DNA of 64,000 bases from Streptomyces massasporeus (GTDB lineage: Bacteria > Actinomycetota > Actinomycetes > Streptomycetales > Streptomycetaceae), in NCBI RefSeq assembly GCF_014648995.1, contig NZ_BMSE01000012.1, forward strand, positions 124,001 through 188,000, in the 5' to 3' direction. The notes beneath the pieces were generated by a model. It was not told where the DNA came from, made no database searches, and saw only the letters and a list, made by a program, of their open reading frames with translations. The position numbers were made by a program, and so were the translations under genes. Positions 55,352 to 63,461 of this stretch are shown here, one piece after another (position 1 is the first letter of the stretch; each line of letters opens with the position of its first letter).

Positions 55352-55396
55352 GCCCGTACGGGTCGTCAGGTGTCCTGCTCCAGGACCCGTACGGGC
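55352..55396. terminator. inverted repeat at the convergent permease/oxyR ends
   Basis: GCCCGTACGGGTC (55352-55364) and GACCCGTACGGGC (55384-55396) pair perfectly over 13 bp with a 19-base loop. Each arm also contains a CCCGTACGGG palindrome. The right arm lies in the last codons of oxyR. Confidence 0.7.
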
Positions 55397-56316
55397 AGCG
55401 GGCGCAGCGCCTGCCGCAGGGCGGCCGCCAGTTCCTCGTACTCCGCGCCGCGCGCGGCCCCCACCCGCATCGCCAGTGCGATCCGGCGGGTGGGGGCCGG
55501 GTCGGCGAAGTACCCGGTGAGGAGCTGGTTGCTGCGGGAGGTCTCGACCTTCAGGGCGGTGCGCGGCAGTAGTGTGACGCCGAGCCCGCCCGCGACGAGC
55601 TGCACCAGCGTGGACAGGCCCGCGGCGGTCGTGGTGACCGGTACGTCGTCGCGGCCGGCCTCCCGGCAGATGTCGAGGGCCTGGTCGCGCAGGCAGTGGC
55701 CCTCGTCCAGCAGCAGCAGGTTCAGCTCGCGCAGCGCCTGGCGTGGAATGCCCTCCCGCCCGCCGAGCCCGTGGTCCAGCGGCGTGACAAGCACGAAGTC
55801 CTCGTCGAACAGCGGCAGTTCGCTGACACCCGGGACGCCCAGCGGCACGGCGAGCAGCAGGAGGTCGAGCCGGCCGCCGGCGAGGCCGTCGAGCAGGCTG
55901 GCGGTCTGCTCCTCGTGCACCTGGAGGTCGAGGTGCGGATACCGCTCGTGGACGAGGCGCAGGACCGTCGGCAGCAGATAGGGCGCGACCGTCGGGATCA
56001 CGCCGAGCCGCAGCGCCCCGGTGAAGGGCGCCCGGACCGCCTCGGCCTCCTCCATGAGCGCCTCCACCTCCCCCAGAACCGCCTTGGCCCGAACGGCGAT
56101 CCGCTCACCCTCGGGTGAGAGCAGCACCTTGCGCGTCGTACGCTCGAGGAGCGTCACTCCGAGTGTCTCCTCCAGGGCCGACACCGCGCCCGAGAGGGCG
56201 GGCTGGCTCATGCCGATCGCCGCTGCCGCGTCACGGAAATGAAGGTGTTCGGCCACCGCGGCGAACGCCCGGAGCTGGGCCAGGCTGGGCTGCCTGCGCT
56301 TATTACCGACAGTCAC
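55366..56316 (-). CDS. oxyR: OxyR-type LysR peroxide sensor
   Basis: 316 residues from GTG 56316 with GGAGGT eight bases upstream. LysR helix-turn-helix: SLAQLRAFAAVAEHLHFRDAAAAIGMSQPALSGAVSALEETLGVTLLER. The ligand domain has the OxyR redox pair as LLLDEGHCLRDQALDICREAG, cysteines nine residues apart as in E. coli C199/C208. It is divergent from ahpCD, the known target in S. coelicolor. A LysR-like dyad TTATTA-n11-TGATAA at 56300-56322 covers its own start codon. Confidence 0.95.
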   Translation of the reverse strand: MTVGNKRRQPSLAQLRAFAAVAEHLHFRDAAAAIGMSQPALSGAVSALEETLGVTLLERTTRKVLLSPEGERIAVRAKAVLGEVEALMEEAEAVRAPFTGALRLGVIPTVAPYLLPTVLRLVHERYPHLDLQVHEEQTASLLDGLAGGRLDLLLLAVPLGVPGVSELPLFDEDFVLVTPLDHGLGGREGIPRQALRELNLLLLDEGHCLRDQALDICREAGRDDVPVTTTAAGLSTLVQLVAGGLGVTLLPRTALKVETSRSNQLLTGYFADPAPTRRIALAMRVGAARGAEYEELAAALRQALRPLPVRVLEQDT

Positions 56317-56322
56317 TGATAA
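56300..56322. promoter_or_regulatory. probable OxyR site over the oxyR start
   Basis: TTATTA, eleven bases, TGATAA (five of six bases of each arm symmetric) in the oxyR-ahpC region. Its position over the GTG start suggests autoregulation; a further AT-rich stretch at 56346-56370 may serve ahpC. Confidence 0.5.
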
Positions 56323-56449
56323 CTACCTCCGATCAACCCGACCGAGTGTAGCTATTTCCGTAATCAATCGAGCCTGTGCCAACATCAACACAGTCCAACC
56401 CATGGGAAACCCCCGCGATCCGGGAGTTTCTTCGCTGCAAGGAGTGTGT

Positions 56450-57004
56450 GTGCTCACCGTCGGTGACAAGTTCCCCGAGTTCGACCTGACCGCCTGCGTC
56501 TCGCTGGAGAAGGGCAAGGAGTTCCAGCAGATCGACCACAAGACCTACGAGGGTCAGTGGAAGGTCATCTTCGCGTGGCCCAAGGACTTCACCTTCGTGT
56601 GCCCGACCGAGATCGCCGCCTTCGGCAAGCTGAACGAGGAGTTCGCGGACCGCGACGCGCAGGTCCTCGGCTTCTCCGGTGACTCCGAGTTCGTCCACCA
56701 CGCCTGGCGCAAGGACCACGACGACCTGCGCGACCTGCCGTTCCCGATGATGGCCGACTCCAAGCACGAGCTGATGCGCGACCTCGGCATCGAGGGCGAG
56801 GACGGCTTCGCCAAGCGCGCGGTGTTCATCGTGGACCAGAACAACGAGATCCAGTTCTCCATGGTGACCGCGGGCTCGGTCGGCCGTAACCCGAAGGAGG
56901 TCCTCCGGGTCCTGGACGCGCTCCAGACGGACGAGCTCTGCCCCTGCAACTGGTCGAAGGGCGACGAGACCCTCGACCCCGTCGCGCTGCTCTCCGGGGA
57001 GTGA
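56450..57004 (+). CDS. ahpC: alkyl hydroperoxide reductase subunit C (peroxiredoxin)
   Basis: 184 residues from GTG 56450 with AAGGAG five bases upstream, the usual actinobacterial AhpC length. The peroxidatic Cys is in DFTFVCPTEIAAFG, the resolving cysteines in DELCPCNW. It reduces hydrogen peroxide and organic peroxides; in actinobacteria AhpD serves as the partner that re-reduces it. It lies six bases before ahpD and is divergent from oxyR. Confidence 0.97.
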   Translation: MLTVGDKFPEFDLTACVSLEKGKEFQQIDHKTYEGQWKVIFAWPKDFTFVCPTEIAAFGKLNEEFADRDAQVLGFSGDSEFVHHAWRKDHDDLRDLPFPMMADSKHELMRDLGIEGEDGFAKRAVFIVDQNNEIQFSMVTAGSVGRNPKEVLRVLDALQTDELCPCNWSKGDETLDPVALLSGE

Positions 57005-57010
57005 TCTGAC

Positions 57011-57544
57011 ATGTCGCTGGACGCCCTGAAGTCCGCCATACCGGACTACGCCAAGGACCTGAAGCTCAACCTGGGCTCGGTCATCGGCAACTCCGACCTG
57101 CCGGCCCAGCAGCTGTGGGGCACGGTGCTGTCGACGGCCATCGCCTCGCGCTCCCCGATCGTGCTGCGCGAGCTGGAGCCGGAGGCGAAGGCGAACCTGT
57201 CGCCGGAGGCGTACACGGCCGCCAAGGCCGCCGCCGCGGTGATGGCGATGAACAACGTCTTCTACCGCACCCGTCACCTGCTGTCGGACCACGAGTACGG
57301 CACCCTGCGCGCGGGTCTGCGGATGAACGTCATCGGCAACCCGGGCGTCGACAAGGTCGACTTCGAGCTGTGGTCCTTCGCCGTCTCGGCCATCAACGGC
57401 TGCGGCATGTGCCTGGACTCCCACGAGCAGGTCCTGCGCAAGGCCGGCCTCGACCGCGAGGTCGTCCAGGAGGCCTTCAAGATCGCCTCCGTGATCCAGG
57501 CGGTCGGCGTCACGCTGGACGCCGAGGCGGTCCTGGCCGAGTAA
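57011..57544 (+). CDS. ahpD: alkyl hydroperoxidase AhpD
   Basis: 177 residues from ATG 57011. The catalytic CxxC is in INGCGMCLDSHEQVLRKAG, with the conserved His in SHE; the preceding FYRTRHLL and FELWSFAVSA match AhpD. It transfers electrons to AhpC and has weak peroxidase activity of its own. It is co-transcribed with ahpC. Confidence 0.97.
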   Translation: MSLDALKSAIPDYAKDLKLNLGSVIGNSDLPAQQLWGTVLSTAIASRSPIVLRELEPEAKANLSPEAYTAAKAAAAVMAMNNVFYRTRHLLSDHEYGTLRAGLRMNVIGNPGVDKVDFELWSFAVSAINGCGMCLDSHEQVLRKAGLDREVVQEAFKIASVIQAVGVTLDAEAVLAE

Positions 57545-57568
57545 TCCCCGGCCGCACGCCTCACATCG

Positions 57569-57605
57569 CAGGGCCCCGCCCACCTGACCGGTGGACGGGG
57601 CCCTG
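57569..57605. terminator. terminator after ahpCD
   Basis: CAGGGCCCCGCCCACC (57569-57584), TGACC, GGTGGACGGGGCCCTG (57590-57605): a 16-bp stem with one mismatch, between the convergent ahpCD and AI-2E-exporter genes. Confidence 0.88.
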
Positions 57606-57624
57606 CTGTCGTTTCGATGCCCGG

Positions 57625-58932
57625 CTACTGGGGCGGCGCCTCCGGGCCGGGCTCCGCACTCACCGCCGTGGCCCCGCGCGGCCGCACCGAATGCCGTAGT
57701 GCCGACTTCTGCGAGTACGACCGCAGATACCCGGCGACCGTGTTCGTCACCGCCACCAGCGGTACGGCGACCACCGCACCCCCGATGCCGGCCACCATCC
57801 CGCCCGTCGCGACCGCCAGCACCACCGCCAGCGGATGCACCCGGACGGCGCGCCCCAGGATGAACGGCTGCAGGATGTGCCCCTCGATCTGCTGCACCGC
57901 CAGCACCACCACCAGCGTCATGACGGCCGTGAACACGCCCTGGGTGACCAGCGCTACGACCACCGCCAGCGCCCCGGACACCACCGCGCCCACCAGCGGG
58001 ATGAACGCGAACAGGAAGATGAACACCGCCAGCGGCACGGCCATCGGCACATCGAGGAAGTAGATGCCCAGCCCGATGAAGATCGCGTCGATCAGCGCCA
58101 CGATCACCGTGCCCCGCACGTACGCCGTCAGCGTCCGCCACGCCGCCGGACCCGCCCCGGCCACTCCCGGCCGCGCCGCCGCGGGGACCAGCTTCAGCGT
58201 CCACTCCCAGATCCGCTTGCCGTCGTAGAGCAGGAACAGGGTGGAGAAGACCGCCAGCAGGATCCCGGTGAGCGTTTCGACGACGACGGTCACGCCTTCC
58301 AGCCCCGCCGAGGTGATCTGGTCCGTGTTGGCCCCGACCGCTTCACGCAGGTTCTTGGCGATCTCGTTGATCTGCTTGTCGGTGACGTGGAAGGGGCTGT
58401 TCAGCAGCCAGTTCCGCAACTCGTCGATGCCGTCCTGGATCTGGCCCGAGAGGTCGTCGATGTTCTCCATGACCTGCCAGGTCACGAACCAGCCGATGAG
58501 GCCGATGACGACGAAGCCGAGGATGGCCGTCAGCGCGGTCGCCGGCCCGCGCGGCACGCCGTGGCGCCGCAGCCGCGCCACCGTCGGCTGCAGTATCGCG
58601 GTGATGAGCAGCGCGATGACGAACGAGAGCACCACGAGCTGGACGGCGCTGATGACGCGCATCAGCACCCACAGGGTGCCCGCGAGGACGAGGAGCCGCC
58701 AGCCCGCCTCGGCCGCGACCCGCACACCCCACGGCACGGCCAGCGCGGGATCGGGGCGGGCGGCGACGTCGGGTGCGTAGTCCGGGGGCGGCGGCACGTG
58801 TTCGTCGGCGAGCGTCGGGGAGTCGGCGTCGTCCCGCTCCCGTTCGGCCTCGGCGCGGCGTGCGTTGTACCGCTCGCTCATCTCGGTCAGCCCGGCACCC
58901 AGCCGGCCGAGCCACCCTGGCACTCGCGACAT
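57625..58932 (-). CDS. AI-2E family (PerM-like) membrane exporter
   Basis: 435 residues from ATG 58932 (GAGGA six bases upstream). A charged N-terminal tail precedes about eight membrane helices: LLVLAGTLWVLMRVISAVQLVVLSFVIALLITAILQP, ALTAILGFVVIGLIGWFVTWQ, then the helical hairpin domain and VIVALIDAIFIGLGIYFLDVPMAVPLAVFIFLFAFIPLVGAVVSG, QQIEGHILQPFILGRAVRVHPLAVVLAV. Family members export small molecules or sodium; the substrate is unknown. Confidence 0.92.
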   Translation of the reverse strand: MSRVPGWLGRLGAGLTEMSERYNARRAEAERERDDADSPTLADEHVPPPPDYAPDVAARPDPALAVPWGVRVAAEAGWRLLVLAGTLWVLMRVISAVQLVVLSFVIALLITAILQPTVARLRRHGVPRGPATALTAILGFVVIGLIGWFVTWQVMENIDDLSGQIQDGIDELRNWLLNSPFHVTDKQINEIAKNLREAVGANTDQITSAGLEGVTVVVETLTGILLAVFSTLFLLYDGKRIWEWTLKLVPAAARPGVAGAGPAAWRTLTAYVRGTVIVALIDAIFIGLGIYFLDVPMAVPLAVFIFLFAFIPLVGAVVSGALAVVVALVTQGVFTAVMTLVVVLAVQQIEGHILQPFILGRAVRVHPLAVVLAVATGGMVAGIGGAVVAVPLVAVTNTVAGYLRSYSQKSALRHSVRPRGATAVSAEPGPEAPPQ

Positions 58933-58998
58933 GATCCGTCCTCTTCCCCCGTCTTGGCGCACCACTCCCCCGGGGAGCCGTCCGTCCGACCGTACATG

Positions 58999-59037
58999 GC
59001 GCGAGCCCCGCACCGGACGACGGTGCGGGGCTCGCGC
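58999..59037 (-). terminator. terminator after the lytic transglycosylase gene
   Basis: A perfect 17-bp stem (58999-59015 with 59021-59037) and a five-base loop GACGA, about 34 bases beyond the leftward gene's stop. Confidence 0.9.
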
Positions 59038-59070
59038 GAAGCAACGGATCGGCCGTGGGGGCCGGTCGGC

Positions 59071-59766
59071 TCAGTACCAGTGGTTGGCCTGCCAGAACGA
59101 CCAGGCGTCACAGGGGCTGCCGTAGCGGTCGTTCATGTAGTTGAGGCCCCACTTGATCTGGGTGGCCGGGTTGGTCTGCCAGTCGGCGCCGACGGACGAC
59201 ATCTTGGAACCGGGCAGCGCCTGGAACATGCCGTAGGCCCCGGAGGAGGGGTTGACCGCCTTGTAGTTCCAGTCGGACTCGTGGTCCACGATGTTGCTGA
59301 AGCACTGGAACTGACCCGACGGCACCAGCTGCCGTGCCATCGCCTGGATCTGGGCGATGCTGTAGGAGCTCGCGACGGGGAAGTCGGAGATGTCCTTGGA
59401 GCGGCTGGCGGCGGCCGTCTTGGCCTCCGCGCGCTCCTTGGCCGCTGCCTCGGCAGCCTTCTTCGCGGCTTCCTTCTTGGCGATGGCCGTCTCGGCGGCG
59501 GCCTTGCGGGCGGCCTCCTCGGCGTCCTTCTTCGCGCTCGCGTCCGCCTGGATGGCCTGTGCGTCGGCCTGCTGCGTCAGCGACGCGGTCTGTACCTGGG
59601 CCTGCTGGCCCGCGGGGATGTCCGCGAGCAGCGTGGCGCCGGTTGCCGTCGCTTCCGCGTCGTTGTTCTGCGCGGTGCTGCCCGAGGCAACGCCGACGAC
59701 GCTTCCGACAGCGGTGACCGCCGTGGCCGAAGCCACTGCGAATCCCCGGACCGAGATCCGGCTCAC
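59071..59766 (-). CDS. secreted lytic transglycosylase-like protein
   Basis: 231 residues from GTG 59766 with GGAAGGA eight bases upstream. Signal peptide about 1-33 (FAVASATAVTAVGSVVGVASG), then an Ala/Lys/Glu-rich coiled-coil stretch (about 60-125), then a C-terminal SLT/lysozyme-like domain: ARQLVPSGQFQCFSNIVDHESDWNYKAVNPSSGAYGMFQALPG with the catalytic Glu in DHESDW. It cleaves peptidoglycan glycan strands during growth or germination. The 420-bp leader is unusually long. Confidence 0.92.
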   Translation of the reverse strand: MSRISVRGFAVASATAVTAVGSVVGVASGSTAQNNDAEATATGATLLADIPAGQQAQVQTASLTQQADAQAIQADASAKKDAEEAARKAAAETAIAKKEAAKKAAEAAAKERAEAKTAAASRSKDISDFPVASSYSIAQIQAMARQLVPSGQFQCFSNIVDHESDWNYKAVNPSSGAYGMFQALPGSKMSSVGADWQTNPATQIKWGLNYMNDRYGSPCDAWSFWQANHWY

Positions 59767-60186
59767 ACGGTTTTCCTTCCAGCATCGCCCGCTTCGGTGA
59801 CCCTCGCGGACGCAATCGTGCCCCTGGCACTGGCCTCCCCAACTGCGGGGTCACGGGAGGCGCGGGCCCGGTGGGCAACTCCCCCGGAGGGAGCGCCGTG
59901 TGTAGCTCGGGCGGCATACGACATCGCTATGTAGTTGATGCTGATGCTTTTGTGGTGCCGTACCGCTGGGGGTACAGGTGTGTCGTATGCGGGGCCTGAC
60001 AGGAGTGAGACTCTGCCGTAACCGGACGGGGCAAGGCAATTCTGAGTTGCGTGTGAAAGCTCACATCCCGTTTGACGCGGGAGATTCACAGAAACGCCTA
60101 CATGCGAAGGCGCCGCCCGGCTAGGCTCTTCGCCTTTTCCGGACGGCGCCAACTATCCGATAACCGCCACGACTTGGTGCAGTCGG
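59767..60186 (-). other. 420-bp leader of the transglycosylase gene
   Basis: A non-coding region between two leftward genes, probably containing a promoter and a long 5' UTR. It holds an inverted repeat, GCATACGACA (59914-59923) with TGTCGTATGC (59981-59990), and several G/C helices. Some Streptomyces wall-hydrolase genes have ydaO-type c-di-AMP riboswitches here; I looked and could not match that consensus. A 53-codon frame from ATG 59924 has weak codon bias and is not called. Confidence 0.5.
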
Positions 60187-61512
60187 TCAGATCTGCCCGT
60201 CTTCGAGCATTTCGGTCACAAGGGCGGCGATCTGGGACCTCTCGGATCGCGTCAGGGTCACGTGCGCGAAGAGCGGATGCCCCTTCAGCTTCTCTACGAC
60301 GGCGACGACACCGTCGTACCGGCCGACCCTGAGGTTGTCCCGCTGGGCCACGTCATGGGTGAGAACCACCCGTGAATTGGCCCCGATCCGGGACAGAACG
60401 GTAAGAAGTACGTTCCTTTCCAGCGACTGGGCCTCGTCCACGATCACGAACGCGTCGTGCAGCGAGCGGCCGCGGATGTGGGTGAGCGGCAGGACCTCCA
60501 GCATCCCGCGCGCGGTGACCTCCTCGATGACCTCACGGCTGGTGACCGCCGACAGCGTGTCGAACACGGCCTGCGCCCAGGGGCTCATCTTCTCGGCCTC
60601 GGAGCCCGGCAGATAGCCCAGCTCCTGCCCGCCCACCGCGTACAGCGGACGGAAGACCATCACCTTCTGGTGCTGACGGCGCTCCAGCACCGCCTCCAGG
60701 CCCGCGCACAGCGCCAGCGCCGACTTGCCGGTGCCGGCCCGGCCTCCCATCGACACGATGCCGACGTCCGGGTCGAGCAGCAGGTCGAGCGCGATCCGCT
60801 GCTCGGCACTGCGGCCCTTGATGCCGAACACCTCACGATCCCCGCGCACGACACGGATGTTGCCGTCGGGGGTGACCCGGCCGAGTGCCTTGCCGCGCTC
60901 CGACTGGATCATCAGGCCCGTGTGCACCGGCAGGCCGGCGGCCTCGGGGACGTGGACGTGCCCTTCCTCGAAGAGGATGTCCACCTGCTCGCCGGGCAGG
61001 GTCAGTTCGGACATTCCGGTCCAGCCGGAGGAGTCCGTGATGGCGAGTTCCGCGCGGTACTCCTCGGCGAGGAGTCCGACGGAGGACGCCTTGATCCTGA
61101 GCGGGAGGTCCTTCGACACGACGGTGACGTCGAACCCCTCGGCCTGCAGGTTGCGGGCGACCGCGAGGATGCGGGAGTCGTTGTCCCCCAGGCGGTAGCC
61201 GCTGGGCAGCACGCTGGGGTCCGAGTGGTTGAGCTCGACACGGACGGTCCCGCCCAGATCCCCGATCGGGATGGGGGCGTCGAGGCGACCGTGCCGGACG
61301 CGGAACTCGTCGAGCAGGCGCAGGGCCTGCCGGGCGAAGTAGCCGAGTTCGGGATGGTGCCTCTTGGCCTCCAGTTCCGTGACCACGACGATGGGGAGCA
61401 CGACCTCGTGCTCGTCGAAGCGGTTCAGGGCGTTCGGGTCGGCCAGCAGGACGCTGGTGTCGAGAACATAGGTGCGCCGGTCGGGCTTGTGGCGCTTTGT
61501 GCTGGTCACCAC
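60187..61512 (-). CDS. PIN domain-PhoH ATPase fusion protein
   Basis: 441 residues from GTG 61512 (GTG 61509 also possible). The N-terminal PIN domain (TYVLDTSVLLADPNALNRFDEHEVVLPIVVVTELEAKRHH, GDNDSRILAVA) provides metal-binding Asp/Glu residues of an RNase. The C-terminal PhoH domain has Walker A VSMGGRAGTGKSALALCAGLEAV and Walker B-like DAFVIVDEAQSLERN. PhoH2-type proteins act as ATP-dependent RNA helicase/nucleases. It is a leftward single gene. Confidence 0.94.
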   Translation of the reverse strand: MVTSTKRHKPDRRTYVLDTSVLLADPNALNRFDEHEVVLPIVVVTELEAKRHHPELGYFARQALRLLDEFRVRHGRLDAPIPIGDLGGTVRVELNHSDPSVLPSGYRLGDNDSRILAVARNLQAEGFDVTVVSKDLPLRIKASSVGLLAEEYRAELAITDSSGWTGMSELTLPGEQVDILFEEGHVHVPEAAGLPVHTGLMIQSERGKALGRVTPDGNIRVVRGDREVFGIKGRSAEQRIALDLLLDPDVGIVSMGGRAGTGKSALALCAGLEAVLERRQHQKVMVFRPLYAVGGQELGYLPGSEAEKMSPWAQAVFDTLSAVTSREVIEEVTARGMLEVLPLTHIRGRSLHDAFVIVDEAQSLERNVLLTVLSRIGANSRVVLTHDVAQRDNLRVGRYDGVVAVVEKLKGHPLFAHVTLTRSERSQIAALVTEMLEDGQI

Positions 61513-61854
61513 GGAAGGACGTACCCCCTCGGATGAGGTCGGGGAGCGACGGTATGGAGCTGGACCGGTCGTCGGCCGCCCTGCGCGGGCCGAGAACCGG
61601 CCCTCCGCCTCTTCGTCCGTGCTGTGACCGCACGATCGGGCTGGTGCAAAGGGCCTCCCGGGCGGACGGCCCCGTGCCGTCCGCTGAGATCCGACACCCG
61701 TGGTTCGGGCGTCGACCTGTCTGGGTTATGCCCTCGAACGAGCGTCGCCATGCCACGGCATATGACGGCGACCCGGTGAACTCCGTGTTACGCCCGTCTT
61801 CAAGGGGGTACCGGGAGGTGTTGCGACGTGGGACGTCCTGTGTCCCCGGGGGTG
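61513..61854. other. 342-bp intergenic region between uppS and phoH
   Basis: Holds a perfect 9-bp hairpin, GCGGACGGC (61662-61670) CCCGT GCCGTCCGC (61676-61684), possibly ending the uppS transcript, and presumably the phoH promoter. No coding sequence was recognised. Confidence 0.55.
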
Positions 61855-62628
61855 TCAGCCGCCGTAGCGCCGGTGGCGGGCCGCGTAGTCGCGCATGGCG
61901 CGCAGGAAGTCGACCTTGCGGAACGCCGGCCAGAACACGTCACAGAAGTAGTACTCGGAGTGTGCGGTCTGCCAGAGCATGAATCCGGACAGCCGCTGCT
62001 CGCCACTGGTGCGGATCACCAGGTCGGGGTCGGGCTGGTGGCTCGTGTAGAGGTGACGCCCGATCATGTCGGTGTCGACGGCCTCGGCGAGCGCCTCCAT
62101 CGAGGTGCCCTTCTCCTGGGCGTCGAGCAGCATCGACCGCACGGCGTCGGCGATCTCCTGCCGTCCGCCGTAGCCGATGGCGACGTTGACCACTATCCCG
62201 TCGACGTGCGCCGTGGTCTCCTCGGCCTCCTTGAGGACCGTCTGCATCGCGGAGGGCAGCAGGTCGGGCGTGCCGACATGGTGCACGCGCCAGCGGCCGT
62301 CGGCGGCCAGGGTGCGGACGACGTCCTCGATGATGCCGAGCAGGGGGACGAGCTCTTCCTGCGGCCGGTCGAAGTTGTCCGTGGACAACAGCCAGAGGGT
62401 GACGACCTCGACGTCGGTCTCGGTGCACCAGCCGAGGAACTCCTCGATCTTCCCGGCCCCGGCCCGGTGACCGTCGACGGTGCTGGAACCGGCGGCCTTC
62501 GCCCAGCGCCGGTTGCCGTCCATGATGACGCCGATGTGCTTGGGCACCTGAGCGTGGTCCAGGTGACCTTCCACCCGGCGTGCGTACAGCCTGACCAGCA
62601 GGCCGCGCAGCTTGTCGCGCAGGTTCAC
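61855..62628 (-). CDS. uppS: isoprenyl (undecaprenyl-type) diphosphate synthase
   Basis: 257 residues from GTG 62628. Cis-prenyltransferase motifs: HIGVIMDGNRRWAKAAG (catalytic Asp), HRAGAGKIEEFLGWC, VTLWLLSTDNFDRPQEE, NVAIGYGGRQEIADAV, PDPDLVIRTSGEQRLSGFMLWQTAHSEYYF. It makes the long-chain polyprenyl diphosphate carrier for peptidoglycan and related glycans. It uses the same IPP pool as crtE. Confidence 0.95.
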   Translation of the reverse strand: MNLRDKLRGLLVRLYARRVEGHLDHAQVPKHIGVIMDGNRRWAKAAGSSTVDGHRAGAGKIEEFLGWCTETDVEVVTLWLLSTDNFDRPQEELVPLLGIIEDVVRTLAADGRWRVHHVGTPDLLPSAMQTVLKEAEETTAHVDGIVVNVAIGYGGRQEIADAVRSMLLDAQEKGTSMEALAEAVDTDMIGRHLYTSHQPDPDLVIRTSGEQRLSGFMLWQTAHSEYYFCDVFWPAFRKVDFLRAMRDYAARHRRYGG

Positions 62629-62813
62629 GTGATTGTCAGCCCCTCCGTACGGATCGGACAGGCCGCGGCGTGCGGCCCGGTCTTGGCCGCGGGCGGTCCC
62701 TGCCCGTATGGCGGTCCCCGGGGGCGAAGCCTACCCCCGCCGCGGCCCTGGGCCGCCAACGAGGGCGGAACGATCGGTTCCGGCCGGTGGTTCGAGCCGC
62801 CCGGCGGACCAAG

Positions 62814-62853
62814 AAAAACGGGCCGGTCCGTGGGGGGGAGACGGACCGGCCCG
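62814..62853 (-). terminator. leftward intrinsic terminator
   Basis: CGGGCCGGTCCGT (62819-62831), nine-base loop, ACGGACCGGCCCG (62841-62853), a perfect 13-bp stem. Read leftward it is followed by five U (62818-62814). No annotated leftward gene lies upstream of it. Confidence 0.85.
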
Positions 62854-63117
62854 AGGGGGGGTTTCCACCATAACCCTTCGTAAGTGATGCTGCGTGCATC
62901 GGCGTGCCACAACTACTCTCCGGAGCCGCCCGGCAACGCGGCGATGCCCACGGAAGCCTTCGTTCAGGGCTCGCTTCTGGCCGAAACACCGCGCATACGC
63001 TGGGGAAACGGGCGCCCCGGGGCGGGATCCGGAGGATTTGACGCACCTTGGGGCCCAGTCGGGTGACTTGTCACGGCATCCCCCCGATGGGTGAACCGGC
63101 CGCGCACGCCCCCTTGA

Positions 63118-63139
63118 CCTTCACCCGACCTTCACCGCC
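63118..63139 (+). promoter_or_regulatory. PHO-box-like direct repeat
   Basis: CCTTCACCCGA and CCTTCACCGCC are adjacent 11-bp units resembling the Streptomyces PhoP direct-repeat consensus (GTTCACC core). An opposite-strand GTTCACC lies at 63090-63096. The target gene is unclear. Confidence 0.4.
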
Positions 63140-63461
63140 CCCCGGGTCGGCTCCGATTCGCCGCTTTGCCGACTCGACATCGCCGGTGGACCGACTCGGT
63201 CGGGAGGCCATGGCACCGCGCAGCCCCCTCCACTGCGCGGTACCGCCCGCGCAGCTTTGCTCACGCGAATCACCCTGGTCCGAAGTTACGTGAGCGGCGG
63301 CGCGGAGGCGAGCTGTGAGCGATAACGATGTGAAAACCGTCGTCGGAAGATGCGCAAGTGCAGTGAGTGAAAAGAGTGACGCGCGAGCGGCATGGGCCGA
63401 CCCGGGGCACAGGTCGGCACAGAGGACGGGATCTGTCCTCTTTGTTGTCTAGCGTCGCACC

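Larger units (their letters stand above)
62629..63461. other. 833-bp intergenic region with regulatory structure
   Basis: No protein gene was recognised on either strand. It contains a leftward intrinsic terminator (62814-62853), two adjacent 11-bp CCTTCACC repeats (63118-63139), a GTGAC-tt-GTCAC dyad (63063-63074) and AGAGGAC-n7-GTCCTCT (63421-63441) just before the last gene. A leftward small RNA ending at the terminator is possible. Confidence 0.6.

Noticed and set aside
59763..59924. 53-codon leftward frame in the transglycosylase leader
   Set aside because: Codon bias is weak for this genome and no family is recognisable; it is kept only as a possible leader peptide.
59767..60186. ydaO-type c-di-AMP riboswitch
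   Set aside because: Expected from similar genes, but I could not find the conserved core sequence, so only an unassigned leader is reported.
62600..62912. Leftward frame of 95 codons over the intergenic terminator
   Set aside because: It reads through a perfect hairpin and a U-run and has Pro/Arg-rich shadow composition.
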